Assembly (NCBI RefSeq): GCF_965230805.1 | Contig: NZ_OZ246019.1 | Span: 310,001 to 374,000, forward strand | Direction of reading: 5' to 3' | From: Marinifilum sp965230805 | GTDB taxonomy: Bacteria; Bacteroidota; Bacteroidia; Bacteroidales; Marinifilaceae | Length of the DNA: 64,000 nucleotides | Shown: in pieces, positions 19,156-27,839 of the stretch | Layout of the letters: every line of letters starts with the position of its first letter | How positions within the stretch are numbered: position 1 is the first letter of the stretch | Translations under genes and position numbers: made by a program | The notes under the pieces: generated by a model | The model's input: the letters and a program-made list of their open reading frames with translations, nothing else | Database searches by the model: none | Told to the model about the DNA's origin: nothing

Positions 19156-20718
19156 ATGAAAAAAAATGTCAAAAAAGTTCAACATTTTTTTATTTTATCG
19201 GGTCTATCATTTCTTTCTTTGGTCATTCTATCCTTAATATGGAATATCGAGGAACAAAAATCAATCACACACCAACTGGCAAAAGTTGAAGCTCTGGGAA
19301 ATTATAACAATGATCTCACTTTTCGTCGGTGGGCTTCGATGCACGGCGGAGTTTATGTTCCTGTTAACAAAAATACAAAGCCCAACAAGCATTTAGACTT
19401 TGTTCCCAAAAGAGACGTTGTAACTTCCGATGGCGATACGCTTACGCTGATTAATCCGGCTTATATGACAAGGCTAGCCTTTGAGCTGGAATTGGCACAT
19501 CACGGAAGTTTAAGCCACATTACCAGCTTAAACCCAATTAACCAAGAAAACAAAGCTGATAAATGGGAACAAAAGGCTCTTAAGCAGTTTAAAAAGGGGG
19601 TAAAAGAATATTCAGGTATTTTTACTATTGATAACAAAGAATACATGCGATACATGCGCCCCATTTTTGTCGAAAAATCTTGTTTAAAGTGTCATGCCCA
19701 ACAAGGCTATCAAATAAACGAAATCAGGGGAGGAATTAGTGTTTCAATCCCAATGGAAAGATACAATGCCATTCTCGATTCCGAAATAATAAAAATACTA
19801 CAGTTTCACGCTTTCATGTGTTTTTTACTACTCCTGCTAGGTTGGTTGGCATACCGAAGAACAATTAAATCGGTAAAAGCACAATACAAATCGCAGGACA
19901 AAGTTCTTGCCAACGAAAAGCTACTCATAAAGCAAAACAAAGAACTTGTATCGGCCAAAAACAAAGCAGAAGAAAGCGACCGCTTAAAAACCATCTTCCT
20001 GCAGAACATGAGTCACGAAATAAGGACTCCTATGAATGCCATTTTGGGGTTTGCATCTCTCATTCCCGACGAATTTGATAATAAAAATAAGCTGGTTGAA
20101 TACACTTCTATTATTAACCAAAGAGGTAACGACCTATTGTGTATTTTAAATGATTTGTTGGATGTATCGAGAATAGAATCGCAAAAACTTGAAATACATC
20201 CCGAAAAATTTTTACTTAAGGATTTACTAATGGAATTATGCACTATTTGTCAGGCCAATCAAGAAAAATACAACAAGTATCATATCCAAACAGTAAATCC
20301 ATTCGATAGCTGTTCTAATAAAATTATGCTATATACCGACCAAGGAAAACTGAAACAGATATTTTCGAACCTAATTAATAATGCCTTTAAATTTACCAGC
20401 GAAGGGGTAATCGAAATAGGCTTTAGAATAAGAGAAAAAGAGATAGAATTTTGGGTTTCGGATACTGGAATTGGCATTCCATCAAACCAATTAAAAAACA
20501 TTTTTCAACGATTCACACAAATCGATCTGAATTCAACCAGATTAAACGAAGGTACAGGTCTGGGATTATCCATTGTAAAAGGCTTAATTTTACTGCTAAA
20601 AGGCGAAATCAGGGTTGAATCGACACCTGGAAAAGGAAGTAGATTTACCTTTAGTCTGCCTTTAAGCTCTCTTGAAATAGAACAAGAAATACAGCAAACA
20701 CTTGAATTCAAAGAGTAG
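19156..20718 (+). CDS. Sensor histidine kinase with haem-type (DUF3365-like) sensor domain
   Basis: A 520-residue membrane kinase. TM1 lies at about 11-30. The extracytoplasmic sensor spans about 31-210 and ends with Cys176-x-x-Cys179-His180 (KSCLKCHAQ), a c-type haem-binding motif, followed by RGGISVSIPM, the DUF3365/Tll0287-like signature. TM2 lies at about 212-232, with a short coiled coil after it. HisKA carries the phospho-acceptor His287 (FLQNMSHEIRTPMN). HATPase_c motifs are NLINNAFKFT, VSDTGIGIP and GTGLGLSIVKGL. It probably senses redox state or a small gas through haem (inference). No response regulator is adjacent. ATG 19156 was chosen over the TTG at 19150. Confidence 0.9.
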   Translation: MKKNVKKVQHFFILSGLSFLSLVILSLIWNIEEQKSITHQLAKVEALGNYNNDLTFRRWASMHGGVYVPVNKNTKPNKHLDFVPKRDVVTSDGDTLTLINPAYMTRLAFELELAHHGSLSHITSLNPINQENKADKWEQKALKQFKKGVKEYSGIFTIDNKEYMRYMRPIFVEKSCLKCHAQQGYQINEIRGGISVSIPMERYNAILDSEIIKILQFHAFMCFLLLLLGWLAYRRTIKSVKAQYKSQDKVLANEKLLIKQNKELVSAKNKAEESDRLKTIFLQNMSHEIRTPMNAILGFASLIPDEFDNKNKLVEYTSIINQRGNDLLCILNDLLDVSRIESQKLEIHPEKFLLKDLLMELCTICQANQEKYNKYHIQTVNPFDSCSNKIMLYTDQGKLKQIFSNLINNAFKFTSEGVIEIGFRIREKEIEFWVSDTGIGIPSNQLKNIFQRFTQIDLNSTRLNEGTGLGLSIVKGLILLLKGEIRVESTPGKGSRFTFSLPLSSLEIEQEIQQTLEFKE

Positions 20719-20793
20719 ATTCGTGTATTTAATGGCTGCAATAGTAAAGCATCCATTAAAACACCAAATGATTCAAATGGGATAAGCCACTGC

Positions 20794-21029
20794 TTTTCCC
20801 CAACTTGGGGAAGGCATGTTTTTTTCAAGAACTGATCCCCCATGTTGGGGAAACTCCATTTTAATTTACAAGCCCCTTCCCCAAGTTGGGAAAGCATCTC
20901 TTTTTTTCATTTCGAGTTTTCCTAACTTGGGAAAGGCTTCTTTTTTTCATTTCGAGTTTTCCCAACTTGGGGAAGGCTCCTTTTTTTTATTTCGAGTTTT
21001 CCCAACTTGGGGAAGGCACTTTTTTTTTA
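20794..21029 (+). repeat. Array of six terminator-like palindromes (CCCCAACTTGGGG units)
   Basis: Six units share a TTTCCCAACTTGGGGAAGGC-like palindrome, centred near 20805, 20844, 20884, 20927, 20968 and 21010. Units 4-6 are nearly exact tandem copies of 47 bases: palindrome, then T7-9, then ATTTCGAG. Units 1-3 are more diverged, and unit 3 has AAGTT in place of AACTT. Each unit looks like a rho-independent terminator after the histidine kinase gene, but six in a row is far more than termination needs. The remaining 21030-21287 stretch is very A+T rich with a weak promoter candidate (TTTG 21218, TACATTCG 21237). Confidence 0.8.
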
Positions 21030-21287
21030 AGTGAGCCCAAAAAATCATTCTTCTTATTTTAAATTAATTATAATACTTTAATTGCAGAAAATAAGCATTT
21101 TAAACTCTTTTGGACTTAATTATTAATTTCTAATTAAAAGGCACATTTAAGCTTAGTAAAGGTGTTTTTTTCATGATTAAAGTGTTTTTTGTGTGATTTT
21201 TTTATTGAATCCTTCGTTTTGTAAAAAAATAATTCATACATTCGTTTTGACATAAAAGAATATAACACAATTAATAATCTAGTTTTT

Positions 21288-22025
21288 ATGTATTCAAATA
21301 TTAATATGCACAATCTCCAAAATCTGGAGTTTATTCAATTCATCAAATCATTTCTTGAAATTATTTCCAAAGGCGATCCCGAGCTGCTAAAAGTAAAAGC
21401 ACAATATGATGCTTTGCTATCCTTTTATAGCGAAATGGACACATTCTACAATCCCGAACTGGCTAATAAGCTAACCAAATCTGTGCAAGAAACAGACAGC
21501 AAAAGAGATCAGGCTTTAGGTGGAATTATTGATGTTATTAGAGCTTATCGCAAACATTACGATCCTGCAACCAGCCTAGCTGCTGACAACTTACTTGATT
21601 CCATCGACAATTTTGGCGATCAGATTGATAACTACAATTACATTAAAGAAACAAGTACCATAAGAAAGGTATGTACCAAATGGAAGACTGACCAAGAGCT
21701 TGTTCAGGCGCTTGAAAAACTTAACCTAAGCAGTTGGGCCAATAAGTTGGAGGATTTTAACACCCAATTCGAAAAACAATATATGGAACGAATGGAAATA
21801 GATGCCAAGTCGCCCGAAATTACCATGGTTGAATATCGCAAACAAAACTACAGTGCTTACAAAAAAGTATTACAATACATGGAAGCAAATGCCTTATTAA
21901 ACGGCGAAGAGCCTTACATCGAAGTAAATAAGAGCATTAATCAAATGATAGAAAAGTACAACTTGGTAGTAAAATCCAGAAAAAGCAAAAAAGAAGAAAC
22001 AGAAGAACACACTCAAGTGGATTAA
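21288..22025 (+). CDS. DUF6261-family protein
   Basis: A 245-residue, mostly helical protein. Its layout matches DUF6261 proteins of Bacteroidota: an N-terminal LEFIQFIKSFLEII segment, DSKRDQALGGIIDVIRAYRKHYDP, then AADNLLDSIDNFGDQIDNYNY, and a charged KSRKSKKEETEEHT tail. It has no signal peptide or membrane segment. The function is unknown; members are often strain-variable and near mobile DNA. It is followed by a strong terminator, so it is transcribed alone. Confidence 0.75.
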   Translation: MYSNINMHNLQNLEFIQFIKSFLEIISKGDPELLKVKAQYDALLSFYSEMDTFYNPELANKLTKSVQETDSKRDQALGGIIDVIRAYRKHYDPATSLAADNLLDSIDNFGDQIDNYNYIKETSTIRKVCTKWKTDQELVQALEKLNLSSWANKLEDFNTQFEKQYMERMEIDAKSPEITMVEYRKQNYSAYKKVLQYMEANALLNGEEPYIEVNKSINQMIEKYNLVVKSRKSKKEETEEHTQVD

Positions 22026-22049
22026 CCACTATTTCATACATACAATTAC

Positions 22050-22078
22050 AAAACTACCCCGAAAGGGGTAGTTTTTTC
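22050..22078 (+). terminator. Strong rho-independent terminator after DUF6261
   Basis: A perfect AAACTACCCC / GGGGTAGTTT stem with a GAAA tetraloop followed by TTTTTT. The next 290 bases (22079-22372) show no gene. Confidence 0.92.
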
Positions 22079-22372
22079 TAAAGCAAAAATAACAGATCCC
22101 AATCAGATTTAAATTAGAAACAATCGTTTATTAAACCGAGTTAGAACCAAGCCTGACTTTTAAATATCAATCACAGAATTAGCCCTTTTATTTAGAGCTT
22201 AAAGTACCAGGACTCAAGCATCAAGATCATTTAAGTGTGTTTTTTATTTCTTGCTGATTTACACTCTTTAAATCGAATACATGATAATAAAACTCGATAA
22301 TCCAAATAAATTCTCTTTATCGAACTCTGGTTATTACTTAATTCTTAAACATTATCACTAAAAAACTTAATT

Positions 22373-23281
22373 ATGCCTTGTAAAAGCCCTTCGTTAGAAA
22401 AAGTCGTTCAGAAATCGGAAAATGCGAAAAAGCAAATCGAACAACTCAACAAACAACTGATCAGTTTGGAAGCTTCAAACCGACAAAAATTTGAGGCCAA
22501 AATGGCTGAACATGCACAAAAAGCAAAAATTCAGGATTTTCGTCAGCTGATCTTTAACTCTGCAATTAAAACTGAATATTCTCATGAGTTCAGTTTAGAT
22601 AAAATTGCACCGGTTATAGCAGCAACTCTCGAAGCAGTTGCGCAATCATTAACAGGTTCTGTTTTAGAGATTCTCACATCAGCAGATGCAGTGAGCAGTT
22701 ACTCCGATTTGGTTGTTTCAATTTCAGAAGCCGCTAAATCAAAATCTTCAGCCTCTAACAATCTGGCATTTAGTGCAAATAGAATCGCACCCGGTATTTA
22801 TGCATTTTTGTCGGCAAACTCGGTTTCCATAAAAGATGAACAAACTTTCGGAGAAGAGTCGGTAACATCTACTTCCCTTATTTATAATCTAAGCAATAGC
22901 ATTGATGATTTAAAGAATGCCGTTGAATTTGAGACTGCATATTTAGATGCCGAACTACTGGTAAAATTTAAGCACATACAAATTGGATACGCTGATGAAT
23001 TGGCACACGGAACCATGACACTTGCTGTATGGCAAGAAAAAAACTTACTCATCGAAAATATTATCAAAGGCATACAAGCCAGAATCGATTCAGCTAAATT
23101 CAAAAGTATTATCGCTAAAACAAATGATATCAATCCTATCAGCACCGAATTATTAAATCCTGTTGCAAGCAGAAGAATTCTTGAGCATTCGGTAATGCAA
23201 TTCGAAAATAGAGGTTCGCTATACAAGGATGCCTTAGAAAATGCGAAAGGACTGTTGAACAAGCCTATTTTTTCTCTGTAA
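22373..23281 (+). CDS. Hypothetical helical protein with N-terminal coiled coil
   Basis: A 302-residue protein of no recognised family. Residues about 9-60 form a charged coiled coil (KVVQKSENAKKQIEQLNKQL). The remainder is Ala/Ser-rich and helical (IAPVIAATLEAVAQSLTGSVLEILTSADAV). It has no signal peptide or clear membrane span. Size, Ala/Ser richness and codon use are like a real gene. It lies between the DUF6261 gene and a second coiled-coil gene with MITE-like DNA in between, which suggests an accessory island. ATG 22373 follows an A-rich leader. Confidence 0.65.
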   Translation: MPCKSPSLEKVVQKSENAKKQIEQLNKQLISLEASNRQKFEAKMAEHAQKAKIQDFRQLIFNSAIKTEYSHEFSLDKIAPVIAATLEAVAQSLTGSVLEILTSADAVSSYSDLVVSISEAAKSKSSASNNLAFSANRIAPGIYAFLSANSVSIKDEQTFGEESVTSTSLIYNLSNSIDDLKNAVEFETAYLDAELLVKFKHIQIGYADELAHGTMTLAVWQEKNLLIENIIKGIQARIDSAKFKSIIAKTNDINPISTELLNPVASRRILEHSVMQFENRGSLYKDALENAKGLLNKPIFSL

Positions 23282-23298
23282 AAAAAAGATAAAAATGA

Positions 23299-23473
23299 GG
23301 GTGTATAAAAAGTAAAATTCTGCGTCTGATCTTAAAATAAGTTAGCCCTAAGGCAAACAAAATCAAATTTTAATGAATCCTTTTGGTGTAGAGAATTGAA
23401 GCATCTTAAACCATAAAAAAATTTTAAGGTTAAAAACCATTGAATGCTGTAAAAGCTTACTTTTTAAACACCC
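23299..23473 (+). mobile_element. MITE-like element with 17-base terminal inverted repeats
   Basis: The left end GGGTGTATAAAAAGTAA (23299-23315) pairs with the right end TTACTTTTTAAACACCC (23457-23473) with a single mismatch. The element is 175 bases, A+T rich and has no ORF. The GGGTGT...ACACCC ends resemble those of several transposon families. No second copy and no clear target duplication were seen in this window. Confidence 0.55.
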
Positions 23474-23549
23474 TTGTACAAACAAATTGCGATAATCTTA
23501 TCCCAAATCTTTACAAGCAAAACTTCCCCTTTATTAAAAAAATATAAGA

Positions 23550-24080
23550 ATGAAGATTATTAAAAAAATAAAACCTCTGCTATTATTAGAAAAGAACAAG
23601 AAAATGCTTCATTACAACAACCTGCAAGGTGGAGAAAAAATAAAAGTGGATGGGAAAGAATATGTAAAAGTACAGTTTAAATTGGTTGATTCTTTGGATA
23701 AAAACTCCGCTGGCATGATGGATAATCTGGAAACGGAAAACGAGCTTTTGAACAAGCAAAACAAAGAATTAAGTGCTAAAGTTGAAGAACTCAACACAAA
23801 AGTAGAATTATACCAGCAGTTAAATCACAACCTGATTGATATTGCCAAACAAAAACCTCGTAAGTTTACAACCTCCTCAAGCTTAATGGATAGCTACAAG
23901 AATGAACTTCGCAGACTAAATAAAAAAGCCAAGTCACGTATCAAACAGATTCGTCAACTTGTTCAGAAAGTAGAAAAATTGAAGCAAAATCTGGATAAAG
24001 AAAGATATCAGAGTCATTTGTTAAGGCAAAGAATAAGAAATATGGAAAAAGAAAAGCAGCCCCTTGAAGATGTGAGCTAA
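23550..24080 (+). CDS. Hypothetical coiled-coil protein
   Basis: A 176-residue, very basic protein. An N-terminal basic stretch and a short beta-like segment (GGEKIKVDGKEYVKVQFKLVDSL) come first. A long heptad-rich coiled coil follows (METENELLNKQNKELSAKVEEL..., KNELRRLNKKAKSRIKQIRQLVQKVEKLKQNL), covering roughly residues 55-170. It has no membrane segment or known domain. Together with the 22373-23281 gene it looks like part of a species-specific accessory segment. A coding role is supported by length and composition only. Confidence 0.6.
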   Translation: MKIIKKIKPLLLLEKNKKMLHYNNLQGGEKIKVDGKEYVKVQFKLVDSLDKNSAGMMDNLETENELLNKQNKELSAKVEELNTKVELYQQLNHNLIDIAKQKPRKFTTSSSLMDSYKNELRRLNKKAKSRIKQIRQLVQKVEKLKQNLDKERYQSHLLRQRIRNMEKEKQPLEDVS

Positions 24081-24149
24081 TGGCTCATATTCTTGCCCTC
24101 GATGAGCTTGCCAAAAAGCAAGTTCAATATAAGTTGCGATCTGCTTATA

Positions 24150-24205
24150 ATTTTCTTCCATTTGTCAGATGCAAGTCACAAGATCAAGACAATCATAAGC
24201 CTTTG
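24150..24205 (+). repeat. Degenerate dispersed repeat, copy 3
   Basis: The segment contains TTTGTCAGATGCAAGTCAC followed by AAGATCAAGACAATCATAAG and is alignable with the reverse complement of 9125-9178. It lies in the 220-base stretch between genes, where a short ORF (from 24080) appears to be spurious. Confidence 0.4.
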
Positions 24206-24300
24206 TGTTTTATCAGAATGACATTTAATATTGAACTTTTTGGACAGTCTCTTTTTATTGAAATTTCCTATCTTGGTTTCTCAAACCAATACCTGATGCA

Positions 24301-24756
24301 ATGATACTTTCCTACAAAACCGAACGCCTTCCCTTAAACTTTTTTATGCTAGGTGTTACCTTATTAATAACAGGTGTTGCTCTAATTATTAGCGATGTAT
24401 ACCCTGGAGTTGTTGCCATTGTTATTGCTATTCCTTTTTTGTTTACACATTCGGGTTTACTAATAGATGCGAAAAACAAAGGCTATAAAAAATACACAGG
24501 CATATTTGGTTTGCGTTTGGGTTCATGGACCGATTTATCGAAAGCCACCCACTTGCAAATTATCCACACTCGCGAAACCAAAGGAATGGCAGTACTTTCG
24601 ATCGCTCGAAACGAAACCAACAAGGTTTATAAACTTTTATTAATGTTTCCGCACCAAAGAATTCTTCTTATCTCAAATTCTCAGCAAAAAGTAGAAGCCG
24701 TAGCAAAGGAAATAGCAGAAGCCTTAAGCTTGGAATTGAAGCATGCAAAAAGTTAA
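24301..24756 (+). CDS. Hypothetical two-helix membrane protein with PH-like cytosolic domain
   Basis: A 151-residue protein. Two adjacent hydrophobic helices lie at about 13-33 and 36-55 (NFFMLGVTLLITGVALIISD, GVVAIVIAIPFLFTHSG), followed by a soluble beta-rich domain with YTGIFGLRLGSWTDLSKATHLQI and KLLLMFPHQRILLISNSQQKVEAVAKEIAEAL. The layout resembles bacterial PH-like (YdbT/DUF304-type) membrane proteins, but the family was not firmly recognised. The role is unknown. Confidence 0.6.
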   Translation: MILSYKTERLPLNFFMLGVTLLITGVALIISDVYPGVVAIVIAIPFLFTHSGLLIDAKNKGYKKYTGIFGLRLGSWTDLSKATHLQIIHTRETKGMAVLSIARNETNKVYKLLLMFPHQRILLISNSQQKVEAVAKEIAEALSLELKHAKS

Positions 24757-24817
24757 GCACAAAGGAAAACAATGCGATTCTGCTAAGGAAAACATCCCCA
24801 TATTCTTTCATTTTTAT

Positions 24818-24875
24818 AATTAACGTGAGTTCGAGGTAAAATTCTAACGAATTTTACCTCGAACTCACGTTAATT
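24818..24875. repeat. Perfect 27-bp inverted repeat (hairpin, TAAC loop)
   Basis: Arms 24818-24844 and 24849-24875 are exact reverse complements (AATTAACGTGAGTTCGAGG... on the left), separated by a four-base TAAC loop. The stem is far longer than an ordinary terminator and lacks a T tract of note. It sits between the gene ending at 24756 and the mazG promoter region. Confidence 0.85.
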
Positions 24876-24959
24876 AAAGATTGAGTAACGATAAGTTTAA
24901 GTAGCGGATATTTTTAACCGAATGCAGCTTGGCATATCCTATAAGTACTCATAAAATCG

Positions 24960-24967
24960 TACATTTG
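24960..24967 (+). promoter_or_regulatory. -7 box (TACATTTG) upstream of mazG
   Basis: A perfect TAnnTTTG match ending 25 bases before the mazG ATG. A -33 TTG at standard spacing is not obvious. Confidence 0.45.
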
Positions 24968-24992
24968 ATTTTCGATCATCAAATACAAAAGT

Positions 24993-25769
24993 ATGGACAG
25001 AAAATTAAAAGCCTTTGAGCGATTACTGGATATAATGGATCAACTTCGCGAAGGTTGTCCGTGGGATAGAAAACAAACATTCGAAAGCCTAAGAACCCTT
25101 ACCATTGAGGAGACCTACGAATTGGCCGATTCAATTCTGAAAGGAAACAAACAAGAAATAAAGAAAGAACTGGGTGATATTCTTTTACACATTGTTTTTT
25201 ACGCCAAAATTGGCTCGGAAACCAATGATTTTGATATTGCTGATGTTTGCGACAGCATTAGCGAAAAGCTAATCTACCGTCATCCGCACATTTTTAGCGA
25301 CACCAAAGTTGCCGATGCCAAAGAGGTGGAAGAAAATTGGGAGCAGTTAAAGCTAAAGGAAAAAGGAGGAAATAAATCTGTACTGCAAGGCGTACCACAA
25401 TCGCTGCCTGCACTGGTAAAAGCCAATCGCATTCAGGATAAAGTTCGCGGTGTTGGGTTCGACTGGGATGAGAAAGAGCAAGTTTGGGAAAAGGTTAAAG
25501 AAGAAATGTACGAAGTGGAGAATGAAATCCGAAAAGGAGATCAGGACAAAATTGAACAAGAATTCGGGGATTTGTTCTTTTCATTAATTAATGCAGCTCG
25601 ACTATATGGAGTAAATCCTGAAAATGCCCTTGAACGAACCAACCAAAAATTCATGAAACGCTTTAATTACCTTGAAAGCAAAACCTTAAAACAAGGAATA
25701 AACCTTAAGGATATGAATTTAGAGGAAATGGACATAATCTGGGAAGAGGCGAAGCAGTTTGATAAATAA
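24993..25769 (+). CDS. mazG: Nucleoside triphosphate pyrophosphohydrolase MazG
   Basis: A 258-residue housekeeping enzyme that hydrolyses non-canonical or excess NTPs to NMP and PPi. Two tandem MazG domains are visible. The first has LREGCPWDRKQTFESL, TIEETYELADSI and EIKKELGDILLHIVFYAKI (the EExxE...D metal-binding helices). The second has RGVGFDWDEKEQVWEKVKEEMYEVENEI and IEQEFGDLFFSLINAARLYGVNPENAL. Length and organisation are those of the E. coli-type protein. It is preceded by a consensus -7 element. Confidence 0.96.
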   Translation: MDRKLKAFERLLDIMDQLREGCPWDRKQTFESLRTLTIEETYELADSILKGNKQEIKKELGDILLHIVFYAKIGSETNDFDIADVCDSISEKLIYRHPHIFSDTKVADAKEVEENWEQLKLKEKGGNKSVLQGVPQSLPALVKANRIQDKVRGVGFDWDEKEQVWEKVKEEMYEVENEIRKGDQDKIEQEFGDLFFSLINAARLYGVNPENALERTNQKFMKRFNYLESKTLKQGINLKDMNLEEMDIIWEEAKQFDK

Positions 25770-25856
25770 GAGTCAAGTTACAAGTACTTAAAATGCCTTA
25801 AGCAAAAAGTTATATCTTTAAGTACTTATAGATTAAGGTGCTTTAAAATTCAAATC

Positions 25857-27158
25857 ATGAATATTCTTCAAATTATACCAGGATCAGGCGGTAGCTTTTA
25901 CTGCGGAAACTGCTTGCGCGACGACAAATTTTATTTGGCACTTAAAAAGCAAGGACACCAGGTAACCAAACTACCAATGTATCTTCCTTTGTTTTCTGAT
26001 GAACATGATTTGAATGAGGTTCCCGTTTTTTACGGAGCCATAAGTATTTATTTGAAACAGCTCTACCCTATTTTTCAGAAAGCGCCAAGGTGGGTAGATA
26101 AAATCCTTAACTCAAAGCCAATGTTAAAAATGGCAGCTAGCATGGCCGGATCTACCAATGCCGAAGGCTTGGAAGAAATGACTATCTCTATGCTAATGGG
26201 AGAAGAAGGAAAACAAAAAGACGAGCTTCATCGAATGGTTAGTTGGATGGCAGAACACCTGCAACCAGATGTAATTCATCTGTCCAATGCCCTTCTGTTA
26301 GGTTTGGCTCCAAAACTAAGAGAAGAGTTTCCTAAAGCTGCAATTGTTTGTTCTTTGCAGGATGAGGATGTTTGGGTGGATGCCATGAGTGATTCGTTCA
26401 GGAATAAAATCTGGAATCTGATGAGCGAAAAATCTAAATCGGTTGATGGTTTTATTGCTGTTTCTGATTTTTATGCAAAGGTTTCTTTGCATAAAATGAA
26501 TATTCCTAAAAGCAAATTGTTCATTAATCATTTGGGCGTTGAACCAAATGATTACAGAGTAAAAGCTTTTGATGAAAAACAAAGGAACATTGGGTACATC
26601 TCAAGAATGTGTGAAGAAAATGGTTTCGATATCATTATAGATGCTTTTATTCTTCTAAAGCAAGATCAGGAGTTCGAGGATGTTAAACTCGTTCTTACCG
26701 GAGGTTCAACAGGTGATGATAAGAAAGTATTAAAAGAAACTGAGAAAAAACTGAAAAAAGCTAATTTATGGAAGGAAGTTGAATTCCATGATGATTTTGA
26801 CGGTATAGGTCGTCATGAATTCTTTGACAAAGTTCAGATGATTTCAGTTCCGGTTAGAAATGGTGAGGCTTTCGGTCTGTATCTTCTGGAAAGCATGGCT
26901 TCGGGTGTTCCTGTTGTACAACCAAAACTTGGCGCTTTTCCTGAAATTGTTGCGAAATCGAAAGGTGGAATTGTTTATGAAAACAACAGCAAAGAAGAAC
27001 TTTGTAGTGCATTAAAAAGCCTTCTTAGCGACCGAAAAACCATGAAACAATTATCGACTCTTTGTCGCATGGGTGTTGAAAATGAATTCAATATCTTAAA
27101 TCAAACAGAAAATCTTTTAAGCATATACAAGCAAATAAATAACAATAGTTCAAGCTAA
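25857..27158 (+). CDS. GT4-family glycosyltransferase
   Basis: A 433-residue GT-B enzyme. The N-terminal opening MNILQIIPGSGGSFYCGNCLRD is glycine-rich. A C-terminal Glycos_transf_1 domain has NIGYISRMCEENGFDIIIDAF, LVLTGGSTGDD and FGLYLLESMASGVPVVQPKLGAFPEIV, with the E-x7-E type nucleotide-sugar motif. It is cytosolic and presumably transfers an activated sugar to a lipid or glycan acceptor. It begins 87 bases after mazG. The substrate cannot be named from sequence. Confidence 0.88.
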   Translation: MNILQIIPGSGGSFYCGNCLRDDKFYLALKKQGHQVTKLPMYLPLFSDEHDLNEVPVFYGAISIYLKQLYPIFQKAPRWVDKILNSKPMLKMAASMAGSTNAEGLEEMTISMLMGEEGKQKDELHRMVSWMAEHLQPDVIHLSNALLLGLAPKLREEFPKAAIVCSLQDEDVWVDAMSDSFRNKIWNLMSEKSKSVDGFIAVSDFYAKVSLHKMNIPKSKLFINHLGVEPNDYRVKAFDEKQRNIGYISRMCEENGFDIIIDAFILLKQDQEFEDVKLVLTGGSTGDDKKVLKETEKKLKKANLWKEVEFHDDFDGIGRHEFFDKVQMISVPVRNGEAFGLYLLESMASGVPVVQPKLGAFPEIVAKSKGGIVYENNSKEELCSALKSLLSDRKTMKQLSTLCRMGVENEFNILNQTENLLSIYKQINNNSSS

Positions 27159-27246
27159 ACTCCCATTCATAAAATATTACTTTGCTGCATTACATTTAGT
27201 ATCTTTATTAAAGATTATTAATTCAATAAATTTAAAATCCTATACT

Positions 27247-27819
27247 ATGAGCAGAGTAAGACTTGAAATTGATGGAATTCGAATCTATCGTCCAAAAAAG
27301 AGATGGAAATTATACTTTGTGGTAGTTGCAGATCATCCAACAGAAACAGATAAAATGATTGTAAGTACCATTCCACAGGAGCCATTCAAATTAAGTAAAC
27401 GACATGAAAACGAATATTTTTTTGATACCGATGAAGAAGGATCAGAAGGATTATACATTCTGAGCAGAGAAATGCCTGAGGATAGAGAATTAAACGTACA
27501 TATTTATTTGCGCCATACTCGAAAATCGCAAAGAGATTTGGGAGAAATATTATCAGATATTGAAAATGGTATTGCAGGTGAAGCTTTTGGTATTGTTACG
27601 GATATTGTTGGAGCAGCAACGGTGCCTTGGTTGGTAATATCAAAAAAAGCAGTTTCCTTGGTCGGAAAAATACTTCAAAATGTTCCGGATAGAGATTTTG
27701 GTTTTGTAAGTGCCTTTGAGCGATTCGGAGATGAATTTGAAACACAAACCGAGATAGACCGAGAAAAGGAATTTACAGGTGATGCATCGCTAATTTATAG
27801 TTGGTCGATGGAGGAATAA
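27247..27819 (+). CDS. Hypothetical protein with beta-rich N-terminus
   Basis: A 190-residue soluble protein of no recognised family. Residues 1-100 look beta-sandwich-like (RVRLEIDGIRIYRPKKRWKLYFVVVADHP..., LNVHIYLRHTRKS). An amphipathic or weakly hydrophobic helix region follows (GEAFGIVTDIVGAATVPWLVISKKAVSLVGKIL), then an acidic tail. MITE copy 2 begins 20 bases after its stop. Confidence 0.65.
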   Translation: MSRVRLEIDGIRIYRPKKRWKLYFVVVADHPTETDKMIVSTIPQEPFKLSKRHENEYFFDTDEEGSEGLYILSREMPEDRELNVHIYLRHTRKSQRDLGEILSDIENGIAGEAFGIVTDIVGAATVPWLVISKKAVSLVGKILQNVPDRDFGFVSAFERFGDEFETQTEIDREKEFTGDASLIYSWSMEE

Positions 27820-27839
27820 GAAAAAGTTTGATGTAAAGC

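Noticed and set aside
20794..21029. Possible CRISPR array
   Set aside because: The repeated unit is a palindrome with T-rich, nearly identical spacers rather than unique spacers, and no cas genes are present.
20816..21034. 72-residue ORF over the palindrome array
   Set aside because: Its repetitive FPTWGRxxFF pattern is produced by the DNA repeats.
24080..24304. 74-residue ORF between genes
   Set aside because: It overlaps the degenerate dispersed repeat, has no protein-like core, and overlaps both neighbouring genes only marginally.
27182..27207. Promoter candidate for the 27247 gene (TTG, TATCTTTA)
   Set aside because: The -7 box deviates and the 15-base spacer is short; evidence is too weak.
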